Assembly (NCBI GenBank): GCA_020852965.1
Contig: JADYZV010000188.1
Span: 1 to 33,833 of the forward strand
From: Pirellulaceae bacterium
GTDB lineage: Bacteria; Planctomycetota; Planctomycetia; Pirellulales; Pirellulaceae
DNA length: 33,833 nucleotides
Direction of reading: 5' to 3'
Shown: piece after piece, positions 6,794 to 15,723 of the stretch
Numbering within the stretch: position 1 is the stretch's first letter
Layout: each line of letters begins with the position of its first letter
Translations under genes and position numbers: made by a program
Notes under the pieces: generated by a model
Databases searched by the model: none
Seen by the model: the letters and a program-made list of their open reading frames with translations, nothing else
What the model was told of the DNA's origin: nothing

Positions 6794-8683
6794 TTAATGA
6801 GGGGCAGGGGGGCGCAGCATGGCGTTCTCATAAGCGGCAATGCCTCCCACGATCGGTAAATCGAGTGAGGTGACGTCCAAGTCAATCGTCAATTCCGTCC
6901 CAGGGTCCGGATGTAGTGTGAACTCGCGGTCGCTCGAAAAAATCATTAGCCCCAATTGTTGACCCGCAGGGATGATTTGGTCGTCGGGTTGCAGTTCAAA
7001 ATTCAGATCGTAGAAGCGGCCGGGCTGCAAAGGCTGTCCAACATCTCCTTCGACGTGGTTTTGCGGATCGGCCCAACCTCGGGTAACAATATTGTCGGTA
7101 AGTGGGGCGTCGCACGTGGTATCCCAGGGGAGCGAAACGAGCCAAACGGACAGGTTGGCTGCTGGACGATCGCAGGCCAGACGAATCCGCAATTCGATGT
7201 GGCCGGAGATATGTAGCGGTGCAGTCAACTTGGGAGTGACATACAACAAGCGATGTTCGGTCCACTCTGCTTGTGCGAGGGCTTGGCCACTAAATGAAAA
7301 GTTGTCGATCAGCGACTCGGTCCCTTGTTCGCCTTTAGCGGTCGGTTCTAGCCCACCCATTTGTTTGCCGCCACGTTGCAAGTGGAAGGTTATGTGACGT
7401 GCATTGGGGTTGGGATAATCGATATACGAGTGGGGATCTTCATGTTTTTCTCCTTCGCGTACAATCCATGCCCGTGGCTCCTGCTCGACGCCGTTGGGCT
7501 GATCGTGGAGGTAGCGGGTGAACCAGCGATTCATCATCGACAGCGGTGGAGGTCCACCGTGCCCATCCTGATGAAAGTAGATCTGCGCTGGAAGTCCTTG
7601 ACGCTTGGCCGCTTCGTAAATTCGAATACTATGCTCGGGCATTACGTTCCAATCGTTGAAGCCGTGCGACATCAGCAGGGCTGCTTTCATGTTGGGCATG
7701 GCATTGAGATAGTCTCTCGATCGCCAGAACGCATTCATGTCGCCGAAAGTACGATCCATGCCCTCGCGTAGTTGGGTATCACGAACGTGGCAATCGCAGT
7801 AATCGCGCCTTTGAGGATTGCCGCTCTGGATGAATTCGTAGAGCACATCGATATCCTCGCCAATGTATCCGCCGGGATGGCGCACCAAGCCGTGTGAACG
7901 GTAATAGTGGTAATAGGAGGTATTGGGTGCGATTGGGATGATGGCCTTCAATCCCTCGACTCCGGTGGTCGCAGCGGCCAAGGGAATCGTCCCATTGTAG
8001 CTCGTACCGGTCATGCCAATTCGGCCGGTGCACCAGGAAGCTTCCACGGTTTGGTTGCCATCAACTTCGGTATACCCCTTGGCTCGCCCGCAGAGCCAGT
8101 CGATCACCGCTTTCGGAGCAAGTGACTCATTCAGACCGCCGACGGTTGGGCAACCTTGAGAGAGACCGGTACCAGGTGACGAGGAATGGACGACGATGTA
8201 ACCGCGCGGCACCCACGTGTGGATCTGCGAATCGGAAATTGTAGGCCGATGATTTTTTGCGGAGAAGTGAGGGGCCATGCGTCGCGGCGGCGGCGGCTCG
8301 TCGACCGCTTGGCGCGGGTTCCAAAAGTAGCGTCGGTCGTTGGTGTTGGTTCCAGCGAAGTAGGGGCTCGATTCGTAGACCACCGGCAACTTGAGTCCTT
8401 CGGTTTCGGTCTGTTTGGGGCGAGTGACCGCCACATGCATGCGATCGAGCAGGCCGTCTGCATCAGAATCGAACTCGGTCTCGACCCACAGGTCGTGTCG
8501 AATCCAGTCCTTCTCTTCCTTGAAAGCATCGACAATTTGAGCTTTGCCATCCTTGAATTCCGGCCGCGCGCTCGCTTGGTGGATTGAGGCCGAGAGGGGA
8601 GCCTCAGCGGCACCAGTGATTGCCCCAATCGGGGGCGTCGCCTGTCCCAGCACAAGCAACACTAAAAACAGTCTGCGGGTCAT
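6794..8683 (-). CDS. Secreted S15-family hydrolase (CocE / X-Pro dipeptidyl-peptidase type)
   Basis: This 629-residue protein begins with a signal peptide (MTRRLFLVLLVLGQATPPIGA). The N-terminal half is an alpha/beta-hydrolase of the PepX/CocE (peptidase S15) group. The nucleophile is in GTSYNG (Ser228), preceded by the typical GRIGMTG strand. The likely acid is Asp344 in GFNDWNV and the likely base His375 in HQDGHGG. The C-terminal part (about 430-620) is the jelly-roll domain usual in this family, ending in the GQQLGLMIFSSD strand. Known members are X-Pro dipeptidyl-peptidases, cocaine esterase and glutaryl-acylases, so the substrate cannot be fixed from sequence. There is an unusual number of cysteines in and around the catalytic domain (Cys178, 198, 218, and the pair in DYCDCH). 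The gene starts 12 bases after the stop of the 2338-residue gene, which implies one transcript. Confidence 0.9.
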   Translation of the reverse strand: MTRRLFLVLLVLGQATPPIGAITGAAEAPLSASIHQASARPEFKDGKAQIVDAFKEEKDWIRHDLWVETEFDSDADGLLDRMHVAVTRPKQTETEGLKLPVVYESSPYFAGTNTNDRRYFWNPRQAVDEPPPPRRMAPHFSAKNHRPTISDSQIHTWVPRGYIVVHSSSPGTGLSQGCPTVGGLNESLAPKAVIDWLCGRAKGYTEVDGNQTVEASWCTGRIGMTGTSYNGTIPLAAATTGVEGLKAIIPIAPNTSYYHYYRSHGLVRHPGGYIGEDIDVLYEFIQSGNPQRRDYCDCHVRDTQLREGMDRTFGDMNAFWRSRDYLNAMPNMKAALLMSHGFNDWNVMPEHSIRIYEAAKRQGLPAQIYFHQDGHGGPPPLSMMNRWFTRYLHDQPNGVEQEPRAWIVREGEKHEDPHSYIDYPNPNARHITFHLQRGGKQMGGLEPTAKGEQGTESLIDNFSFSGQALAQAEWTEHRLLYVTPKLTAPLHISGHIELRIRLACDRPAANLSVWLVSLPWDTTCDAPLTDNIVTRGWADPQNHVEGDVGQPLQPGRFYDLNFELQPDDQIIPAGQQLGLMIFSSDREFTLHPDPGTELTIDLDVTSLDLPIVGGIAAYENAMLRPPAPH

Positions 8684-8695
8684 AGAAAATCCGTG

Positions 8696-11600
8696 TTAAA
8701 CACGAGCTAACAAGCGACGACGGCGGCGAGACTCTAAGTTCTGGCTGGCGACCATAGTCAGGGCCGTGAGGGCCAGCACCCAACTGGGCCAACTAACGGG
8801 CAATAGAAACCAAGCCAATCCCGACAGTTGTAGCCAGTATATCCAAGGTTGATGAGCCAGAAGTCGCATATAGGAAGCGGAGATGCGTATCGCCAACAAG
8901 TGAAGTAGCAACGCAGCCAGAGCTAGCAGTCCCGCCGCACTCAATTGTCCGGACCAAGACGAAACCGCTGGAGGATCTTCGAGTTCGATCGTCAAAGGAC
9001 CCGCGCCTTCGAATGACGCGTCCTGCATCGTTAGCAATTGTCGCGAAGTTCGATTCGTCCAAGGAGCGTTGTGAGCAGCCAGTTCCCTCTTCAGGTCTAC
9101 AGGCGTAGAAACCTCCTGTTCGCGAAGTGCTTCTCGCGCGTCGGCGATGTCTCCCTCACTTTCTTGCGTGCTCGAGCCAGCAAAGTTCGGCTGATTATTG
9201 TTGGAGTGCCGCAAGCTGCTCTGTAACCATAGCTGTTGCCACAACTCTTCGGCACCGAGGCTATCTAGCTCGTCCGGCAATTCGGGAACCAGCGTCTGCA
9301 ATTGGATGGGCGAAATTATCGCTGCAAGTGAGGGTGTCTGGGGGAGTCCCAATGGTTGCGGATGCCATTGAAGGAGCCAAGCCAGCACTTGTTCCGACGG
9401 TCGATTGTTAACCGTTGGCCAAGTTGTAGCCAGCATTGCTCCCCATCGCATGAGCATCTCGGCAGGGAGATTGTCGGCAGTCTCGAGGGGCGCTTGGATC
9501 TTAACTCGTTTTTCGACAAGCTGATTGTCTATACAGTGCAGTGCGTCGGGTGTCGAAGTGGCATTTAGCAGTTCGGGGAGCGACAACAACGCAGGGTGGC
9601 CGTCGTTCACACGCCAGTGGAGCAATAGACGGATATTGATCGGGAAGGAATTGGGTTGCATGAGCACGGACAGCTTTTGTTCGTCGAATTGCCAAACGGC
9701 TGGCTGGCCGCCAAGTTCGACCCCCAGGACATCGCACGACTTGGGAATGGCAAGCTCTAAGTTGATTTGGCCACTTGGTTGAATCCAGTAGTCCATTGAT
9801 CCGGAAATCCACTGTTGTTCTTGTTTCAGCAGGGTCGCGCGCGAGAGAAGCAAGCGAGAATCCTTTGGGGCGTCCTCGAAGCGTTTCCAACTGATTTGAG
9901 ATTGCGAAGTTTCGAGTTCGTAGAACAGATGAGACTTCCGCAAATCGACGCTTAGCAGCTTGTTAGGAATGTCTTCCAGCCGGCGACCGGCCTGGGCCCA
10001 CTGGATGGCTTGACCGTCCAGTTGTTCGGGGAGCGCAAGTATTGGACGCAACGGTGTATCGGCCACCACGCTCACGTGCGGAATGCTGACCGCCTGTGCG
10101 GAGCCGTTATTGGGGAGTGGGAAACTGAATTCCACCGTGGTCAATCCAGCCTCAGGCGGTGGTGGCAACAATCGCAGGGTAACACGGCTAGCGTCGCCGT
10201 GGGGAACCAATTGATACCCGAGCTTGTTCGTGTCAATCGAATCGCGTACTGCTATCGGTAAATCGAAGAATGCATAATCGAGCGGTCGATCGCCCGTTTG
10301 CCAACTCGCGCGCACCGTAGCTCGCCAGCCCTGATCCATGGGATGCAGGGACAAAATGGCACCTAACAGCTCTGGTTTAACTTGCAATTGCAATTGGAAA
10401 TCGAGCGGTAGCCAGGGCGTTTCGCGGTATGCGTTGCGCAGTTCGAATTGCCCTACTGGCATCTCGAGTTGCGGCAATAGTTCGTGAGGTGGCAGGCTGG
10501 TAGCTTGCATTTGTATCGTTGGGCTCGACTCGATTTGGCAGTCCAAACCGGCAGCGCGAAGTATTCGCAGCAGGGAGCTAGAGGCTTCGAAATCGCGCAG
10601 CACAACACGGGGTATCGGCGTAGCTTGTTGTAATGCAATCGCTTGGCTCAATTCGACTTCGATCACGTGCGCACTGCTGGAACCATCGAGCGGCAGTATT
10701 TCGATCAACGCTTGTTGGTTGCGCTCGGTGACGCGATAGTTGGGTACCTTTTCATCGACACGTACACTCTCTACTCTCGCATTTGCTGGAATGAGTAGGG
10801 TCAATAGCCTTTGGCTGGGGACAGCCAGGGTCGCACGGTACTTGGTGCGTGCTTCGTAGGTTCCTAGGTGGACGTCAGTGACCTCCTCAACGCGGCTGGC
10901 AGGTGCTGGGGGGCTGTGTATGAGTGATGCGGATTGAGTATTGGCGATGCGATACAGCCTGTATTGTCCGTCCCACCCCAGGCCTCCCCAGTCCAATCCC
11001 GGAACATTGGTCAGTTCCTGCCAGTAGTCGAGCCCTTCCGGGCGCCAAGCGGCATTCGGCTCGGCAGACCATGATAGAGTGCGCGTTATGGCTTGTGGAC
11101 TCACTTCGCGCAAGCTGAAAAAGGGAATGCTCGTAGTGTTGGTTGCGTCGTCACGAGAGATATCCACATTGTCAGCGACCATCATCACTCGTAGCACACG
11201 ACGCGGAGAGCTATCCCAATCATTGCCACAGCGCAGGGTATAGACACGTTGACCTGCCGGCGATGATAGCTCATTTCCGATCAACTCCCCGTCTTGCCAA
11301 TGTACTCCAACCGGTACCCAGCCCGGCTCGACCAGCAGGTGCAGATCGCGAGGGAGCGTGTGGGCTTGATCGATACGCAATTGACAAACGGCTGCCAACT
11401 GATCGCCACGCGCGTGTAACCAGGTATCGGAATAGACGACTACAGCGGCTTGCCCGGCGTTTCCTCGGAGTTTATTGAGCGACCATTGTAGGTCAATCGC
11501 ATCGACCGGTCCTAGCAGGTCGGTCGATCGCGGCACGATCGACTTACGCCCCGTACCGGCGGTCCGCACTTCGAAACTCGAATTGCTATCGGCTTCGATG

Positions 11601-14600
11601 CGTAAGGTAGCGTTGGGAATCGGCGGAATCGTGTACCGTAGTTTGGCTTGATTATTCGACTGAGTGACGCTAAGCGGATCGAACTGCAATTGCAAGCGAA
11701 TCGTACCGATGCCACTGGGGCGAAATACGACGGCATCGCCCTCCTGTTCGAGCCCGCGGCCACCCACATACAGTTCCTGGCCGGCCGCGTTGCCGCGTTG
11801 CAAGAGCAGTTGGTTACTGTTGAATGGGAGGCGAAGTTCTACTTCTGCTTGAGTGACCTGCAAACGAAACTCGACCGACACCTCCTGTAAGCGATCGTGC
11901 TGTCCTAGCAGGCTGCGTTGCATTCGCAGCGTATAGTCTGCCGACAGGATGCGTGGCGATTCGGAACGCGAATTTGCCTCGCCACCAGCAAGTAGTTCCA
12001 GCAGCCGCGTGGGGGCGTAGGCGTAGGTCCCAGCGACTTCTCCCGCTTCATCGATGGGAATCAATACGCTAAAGATCTCACGTTCTCTATTTGCTTGACC
12101 AGGACTGGTCGGAACGCTGAGGTTCGCGGCAGGGGTGCGCTTGGCAGACGAGTTGGATGAGTTGGAGGAGTCGGTTTGGCCGAAGGTCGTCGAACCAATA
12201 ACGACGAGTAGCAATAGACTGGTCGTCGGCGCGCCAGTCAAGCCGCTCACCACGGACGAGCGACCGCGATAGGGCGAACCGTTGTCACGCATTCGACAAA
12301 CCACACACCCCAGTCGTACGAGGGCGGCCATCAACAATGACAAACTAAGTAGTTGCATCAACGGGAGTAACCACAGAGGCACCACGATCAAGGCGACCGC
12401 GGAGGCTGCGATCATCAACCACCACCTATGGATGGCTCCCCCCAAGATGATCCAGAATAGCGATGCAGCAATCAGCACAAGGGCCAAGCAGTGGGCTGCT
12501 AGCGCGGTACGGCGAATGGTCCATAGCCCCTTGGGAGTGGAAGCTGCGCCGCTTGTGGGGGTTGCGGCAAGGGAGGACGAATCGCCAGGTGTTGGACGGG
12601 GCAGCTCAATGAGCTTCCAACCAGCCGAATTGCTGGCTGGCAAACCCAGTTGCGTCTCGGTGTTTGATGCCGCCGTGGAAGAGTCAAAATGTCCTGTGGG
12701 GGCCAATAAACTCCAGGCCGCGCTAGGAACCAGGCGATCGATTAGCCGGTTGTTGGCCTCGAAGGAAGAAGCGGGCAGCGAGATCAAAGGCAGGCCCGTC
12801 CGCGATGGCGGTATGGCTAAAGTCTGTCGTGATTCGAGAATTGGCAGTGATAGTTTGGGGCGATCCAAGCGCGTGTAGCTCAGCCATCCCAGTTCCGCTT
12901 GGCGGCTGGTACAGCTCATGGACACTTGGGTTGTATTCACCGCAGGAATATCCAGCAGCACTCGCGACGACTGTGCGCCACTTGCAACGGGTACGCCCCC
13001 AATCGTCAACTGTTCGATTCTCCAGCCCTGTGGAAGCTGAACTTCGATCGGCTGTCGGTTCGTCGCCTCAATGGACCATTGCACATCGTGACGGATCAAG
13101 CCGTTGTCCAACAGGCTGTGTTGCAGCGATTCACTCCATGCCCAACTAGCATGTTTTGCGGTTGTCCCCCGCCCGACTCGGAGAGCCGGCCGAGTACCAG
13201 CTTCGACGTGGGCTGCCAACCAAGTTGAGCCAGTTGAATTGGTCAGCCTATCGAGTGCGGCGATGACCGACCCGATGCTGCTGGCTGGCGTCACCGGTAG
13301 AAGTTCGATCGCACCCTCCAGTTGTGCCGCCAACTCACGTGGGAGCAGCAACGTCGACTCGGTCGTATTCGCCTGAGGAACGCCTACGATAGGAAGCGTC
13401 ACGGGGGAGTTCGCTTCGGTTACAGGAATCTCGATTCGTGACATGAGTGTGAATGGGCCACTCATCGGGCTGGGCAATTCCAATTCGATCAATCGTTCAT
13501 GCGCCAGTGCGACGCCGCCAATATCGTCAGCGGAGGCGGAAACAGCGCTCAGTACAGTCGACTCGGTATCCGGTTGCTGCAAAGTCCAGTGAGTGCGCTT
13601 GGCTGCTGGGCTGGCAGGAAGCAACAGACTGACGTGGTCAATGGCACCTCCGATGGGAGTGAGTGTAATGAGTGTATCGACGTTGAGTTTTTCTTGCGCA
13701 ATATGGACCAGCGTAGCAACCTGGCTGGAGAACGTGCCACTGGAGGCGGTCAATGTGATGGTGGGCACGGCCCCGCGCACCGGCTGAAAGATCCAGCGCT
13801 CAGACTGCTCGGGAAGTAAGCGTTGTTGCCAGTCAGGCAGGTCGCTGGCCGAGCGCTGATACGAAAGTAGTTCCGCGTCCATCTGAACATCAAATCGCCC
13901 CGAGGTTTCGATGACATAGTTGTCGAGCTGGTCGGCATGGGGAAGCGTCACCAACCGAGGGACTTGCAGGCTGACTGTATCTGTGGAAGGATCGCGCGGT
14001 GCGTGCGCGACCACTTCCAATTCGAGAGCGATATCATCTCGATCATCGTCCCAGTAGATCACGATAACTGGACTGGCTGCTTCCCTACGGTCCTCGATAC
14101 GCGCACGGAAGTCGTTGCCGCTTTGAATCAATCGCACCGCATCGATGAACCATCCATTGCCGACGGGCAGGCGAATTTCGTTGGAGGTCAAATGCGACGA
14201 TTCGAGCTGCATGCGGCAGTTGGCCGATAGCCACTCTGCCTGCATCGAAAGTCGCGTCAAACTGCGTGCTTTCCAAAGATGGCGCAACCGCGAAAATGTC
14301 GCGTTCATCTTCGGTGGATTGCCGAGCCAACGCGTTTGCCACAGCAATGAGGGTGTGGCTGACGTGCCGCGCACAGGGGGAGGGCTGACCGCTGCACGCT
14401 TTTTCCGTTCGACCATAGCATCCACGGCATTTAATTGATCGGGGATGACTCCATTCTCGCCCCACAGCCGACATAGCCCGTCTAGGACGTACCCTTCGGA
14501 GATCGCTACCGGAGGCAAGACAACTTTGGCGCTCAAGTCGATTGGGCTGGCGGCTTTGAGTTCAATCGTACGATCGTGCGTGCTGAACGGGAGATTTACG

Positions 14601-15712
14601 AGCTCGATCAGGTTAGTATCTGTAGATTGACTCGGTTGGACTCTCCATTCCACCGGCTGATCCTCAACGGTCACGCTTTCGATCTTAAGCTCCGCACTGA
14701 CGCGCAAACGCAGCGGAGTAGGAGCGGACGAGCCGGCTAATTCGAAGTTGGCCTGAACACTGAGCTGACTGTCGCTGCCGACGTAGTCGATAATCGCCGA
14801 GCGGACCAAGTGATGGAAACGCGTCAAATTCGAATCCGCTCGTTGGCTGGCCACGAGTTCGAAACGCGATACGCCTGACAAGTGAACGAGCCACCATTGC
14901 GGTGCTCCAGAGGTCGATTGCAGTGAGCCGTCAGGCCAATCCTTGGGGAGCTCAGCCTGCGGGGAGGCGATCTTTTGCACGACCAACGTCGGAGAACTCA
15001 GTTCCACGCTCGCGGCGGTAGCGAGCAACAGCTTCGCACTGGGGGCCGCTGGAATCAGAAACCTAAACAATTGCTGATTTGCAGAACTCTGACCGCTGGC
15101 CGAAAAGCCAAACCAGCTCTCTTGGATCATCGATAATGGCTGCAACTCTACCGCACCCGTCGCAGTGAATTGCACTCGATCGAGCAATTGTGACTGTCCG
15201 CTCACCAATCCACGCGCCCCCCGCAACGCCAGCGAAATATTCCCCAACTCCAAGGGTTGTGCAAGTTCGTTAACGTTCAATTGCCAGCGCGATTGATCCG
15301 ATACAATCAATTCGCCTTCCAGCCGTGCAACGTATAGGGCCTCTTGCAGCGCTGGCGCTTGCAACGCGGCAATCTTCCGTAAATTGTCTTGTTCTGCCAA
15401 CTGGCGCGACAAGTCATCGAGTAGGACGGTCTTGTAGTGCCGAGTCACCAACTGGCTGATCTGATCGGGTTGATCGCGAATGAAGACCCGCATCACCTCC
15501 CAGTTCTGTGGCGGTGCTGCGGGAAGTGGACCAACGACCATGCACAACCAAGCGAACAGGCAAACCAACGTGAAGCGTTCTAACAAGCTGCGAATGTGGA
15601 CAGCGCTACGGTGGACAGTGCCCGATTGGTTGCGTGCTTTCTCGTCCCGACGAAGGACAACCTTGGCATGGCTGGTCGCTATGTGGAATCGTCGAATGAT
15701 TGTGCGTGACAT
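8696..15712 (-). CDS. Giant 2338-residue secreted/membrane protein, apparently a two-unit fusion
   Basis: I do not recognise a named domain. The open frame is uninterrupted. The N-terminus has a long basic leader, then a hydrophobic segment (about 47-65, FTLVCLFAWLCMVVGPLPAA). Up to about 1055 the chain has alternating hydrophobic strands typical of stacked beta-sandwich domains. A membrane cluster at about 1063-1140 is followed by a polar stretch, a signal-peptide-like segment (about 1156-1178, TTSLLLLVVIGSTTFGQ), a Ser/Asn-rich linker, and a second beta-rich region to about 2240. A final membrane cluster (about 2252-2276 and 2288-2321) and a basic tail (RRRRRLLARV) close it. Each half thus repeats the layout leader, beta-rich region, membrane cluster, as does the upstream 1297-residue protein. 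A surface or periplasmic scaffold role beside the LptD-type protein is inference. The gene begins 11 bases after the upstream stop. Confidence 0.85.
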   Translation of the reverse strand: MSRTIIRRFHIATSHAKVVLRRDEKARNQSGTVHRSAVHIRSLLERFTLVCLFAWLCMVVGPLPAAPPQNWEVMRVFIRDQPDQISQLVTRHYKTVLLDDLSRQLAEQDNLRKIAALQAPALQEALYVARLEGELIVSDQSRWQLNVNELAQPLELGNISLALRGARGLVSGQSQLLDRVQFTATGAVELQPLSMIQESWFGFSASGQSSANQQLFRFLIPAAPSAKLLLATAASVELSSPTLVVQKIASPQAELPKDWPDGSLQSTSGAPQWWLVHLSGVSRFELVASQRADSNLTRFHHLVRSAIIDYVGSDSQLSVQANFELAGSSAPTPLRLRVSAELKIESVTVEDQPVEWRVQPSQSTDTNLIELVNLPFSTHDRTIELKAASPIDLSAKVVLPPVAISEGYVLDGLCRLWGENGVIPDQLNAVDAMVERKKRAAVSPPPVRGTSATPSLLWQTRWLGNPPKMNATFSRLRHLWKARSLTRLSMQAEWLSANCRMQLESSHLTSNEIRLPVGNGWFIDAVRLIQSGNDFRARIEDRREAASPVIVIYWDDDRDDIALELEVVAHAPRDPSTDTVSLQVPRLVTLPHADQLDNYVIETSGRFDVQMDAELLSYQRSASDLPDWQQRLLPEQSERWIFQPVRGAVPTITLTASSGTFSSQVATLVHIAQEKLNVDTLITLTPIGGAIDHVSLLLPASPAAKRTHWTLQQPDTESTVLSAVSASADDIGGVALAHERLIELELPSPMSGPFTLMSRIEIPVTEANSPVTLPIVGVPQANTTESTLLLPRELAAQLEGAIELLPVTPASSIGSVIAALDRLTNSTGSTWLAAHVEAGTRPALRVGRGTTAKHASWAWSESLQHSLLDNGLIRHDVQWSIEATNRQPIEVQLPQGWRIEQLTIGGVPVASGAQSSRVLLDIPAVNTTQVSMSCTSRQAELGWLSYTRLDRPKLSLPILESRQTLAIPPSRTGLPLISLPASSFEANNRLIDRLVPSAAWSLLAPTGHFDSSTAASNTETQLGLPASNSAGWKLIELPRPTPGDSSSLAATPTSGAASTPKGLWTIRRTALAAHCLALVLIAASLFWIILGGAIHRWWLMIAASAVALIVVPLWLLPLMQLLSLSLLMAALVRLGCVVCRMRDNGSPYRGRSSVVSGLTGAPTTSLLLLVVIGSTTFGQTDSSNSSNSSAKRTPAANLSVPTSPGQANREREIFSVLIPIDEAGEVAGTYAYAPTRLLELLAGGEANSRSESPRILSADYTLRMQRSLLGQHDRLQEVSVEFRLQVTQAEVELRLPFNSNQLLLQRGNAAGQELYVGGRGLEQEGDAVVFRPSGIGTIRLQLQFDPLSVTQSNNQAKLRYTIPPIPNATLRIEADSNSSFEVRTAGTGRKSIVPRSTDLLGPVDAIDLQWSLNKLRGNAGQAAVVVYSDTWLHARGDQLAAVCQLRIDQAHTLPRDLHLLVEPGWVPVGVHWQDGELIGNELSSPAGQRVYTLRCGNDWDSSPRRVLRVMMVADNVDISRDDATNTTSIPFFSLREVSPQAITRTLSWSAEPNAAWRPEGLDYWQELTNVPGLDWGGLGWDGQYRLYRIANTQSASLIHSPPAPASRVEEVTDVHLGTYEARTKYRATLAVPSQRLLTLLIPANARVESVRVDEKVPNYRVTERNQQALIEILPLDGSSSAHVIEVELSQAIALQQATPIPRVVLRDFEASSSLLRILRAAGLDCQIESSPTIQMQATSLPPHELLPQLEMPVGQFELRNAYRETPWLPLDFQLQLQVKPELLGAILSLHPMDQGWRATVRASWQTGDRPLDYAFFDLPIAVRDSIDTNKLGYQLVPHGDASRVTLRLLPPPPEAGLTTVEFSFPLPNNGSAQAVSIPHVSVVADTPLRPILALPEQLDGQAIQWAQAGRRLEDIPNKLLSVDLRKSHLFYELETSQSQISWKRFEDAPKDSRLLLSRATLLKQEQQWISGSMDYWIQPSGQINLELAIPKSCDVLGVELGGQPAVWQFDEQKLSVLMQPNSFPINIRLLLHWRVNDGHPALLSLPELLNATSTPDALHCIDNQLVEKRVKIQAPLETADNLPAEMLMRWGAMLATTWPTVNNRPSEQVLAWLLQWHPQPLGLPQTPSLAAIISPIQLQTLVPELPDELDSLGAEELWQQLWLQSSLRHSNNNQPNFAGSSTQESEGDIADAREALREQEVSTPVDLKRELAAHNAPWTNRTSRQLLTMQDASFEGAGPLTIELEDPPAVSSWSGQLSAAGLLALAALLLHLLAIRISASYMRLLAHQPWIYWLQLSGLAWFLLPVSWPSWVLALTALTMVASQNLESRRRRRLLARV

Positions 15713-15723
15713 GCTGAGCGCTG

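Noticed and set aside
12282-12878. Plus-strand open frame of 198 codons
   Set aside because: It lies opposite the membrane-cluster region of the 2338-residue gene and has no independent support.
8696-15712. Sequencing error that joined two genes
   Set aside because: The frame is continuous across the internal membrane cluster and second leader with no stop or compositional break visible. A fusion error cannot be fully excluded without reads, but nothing in the sequence calls for it.
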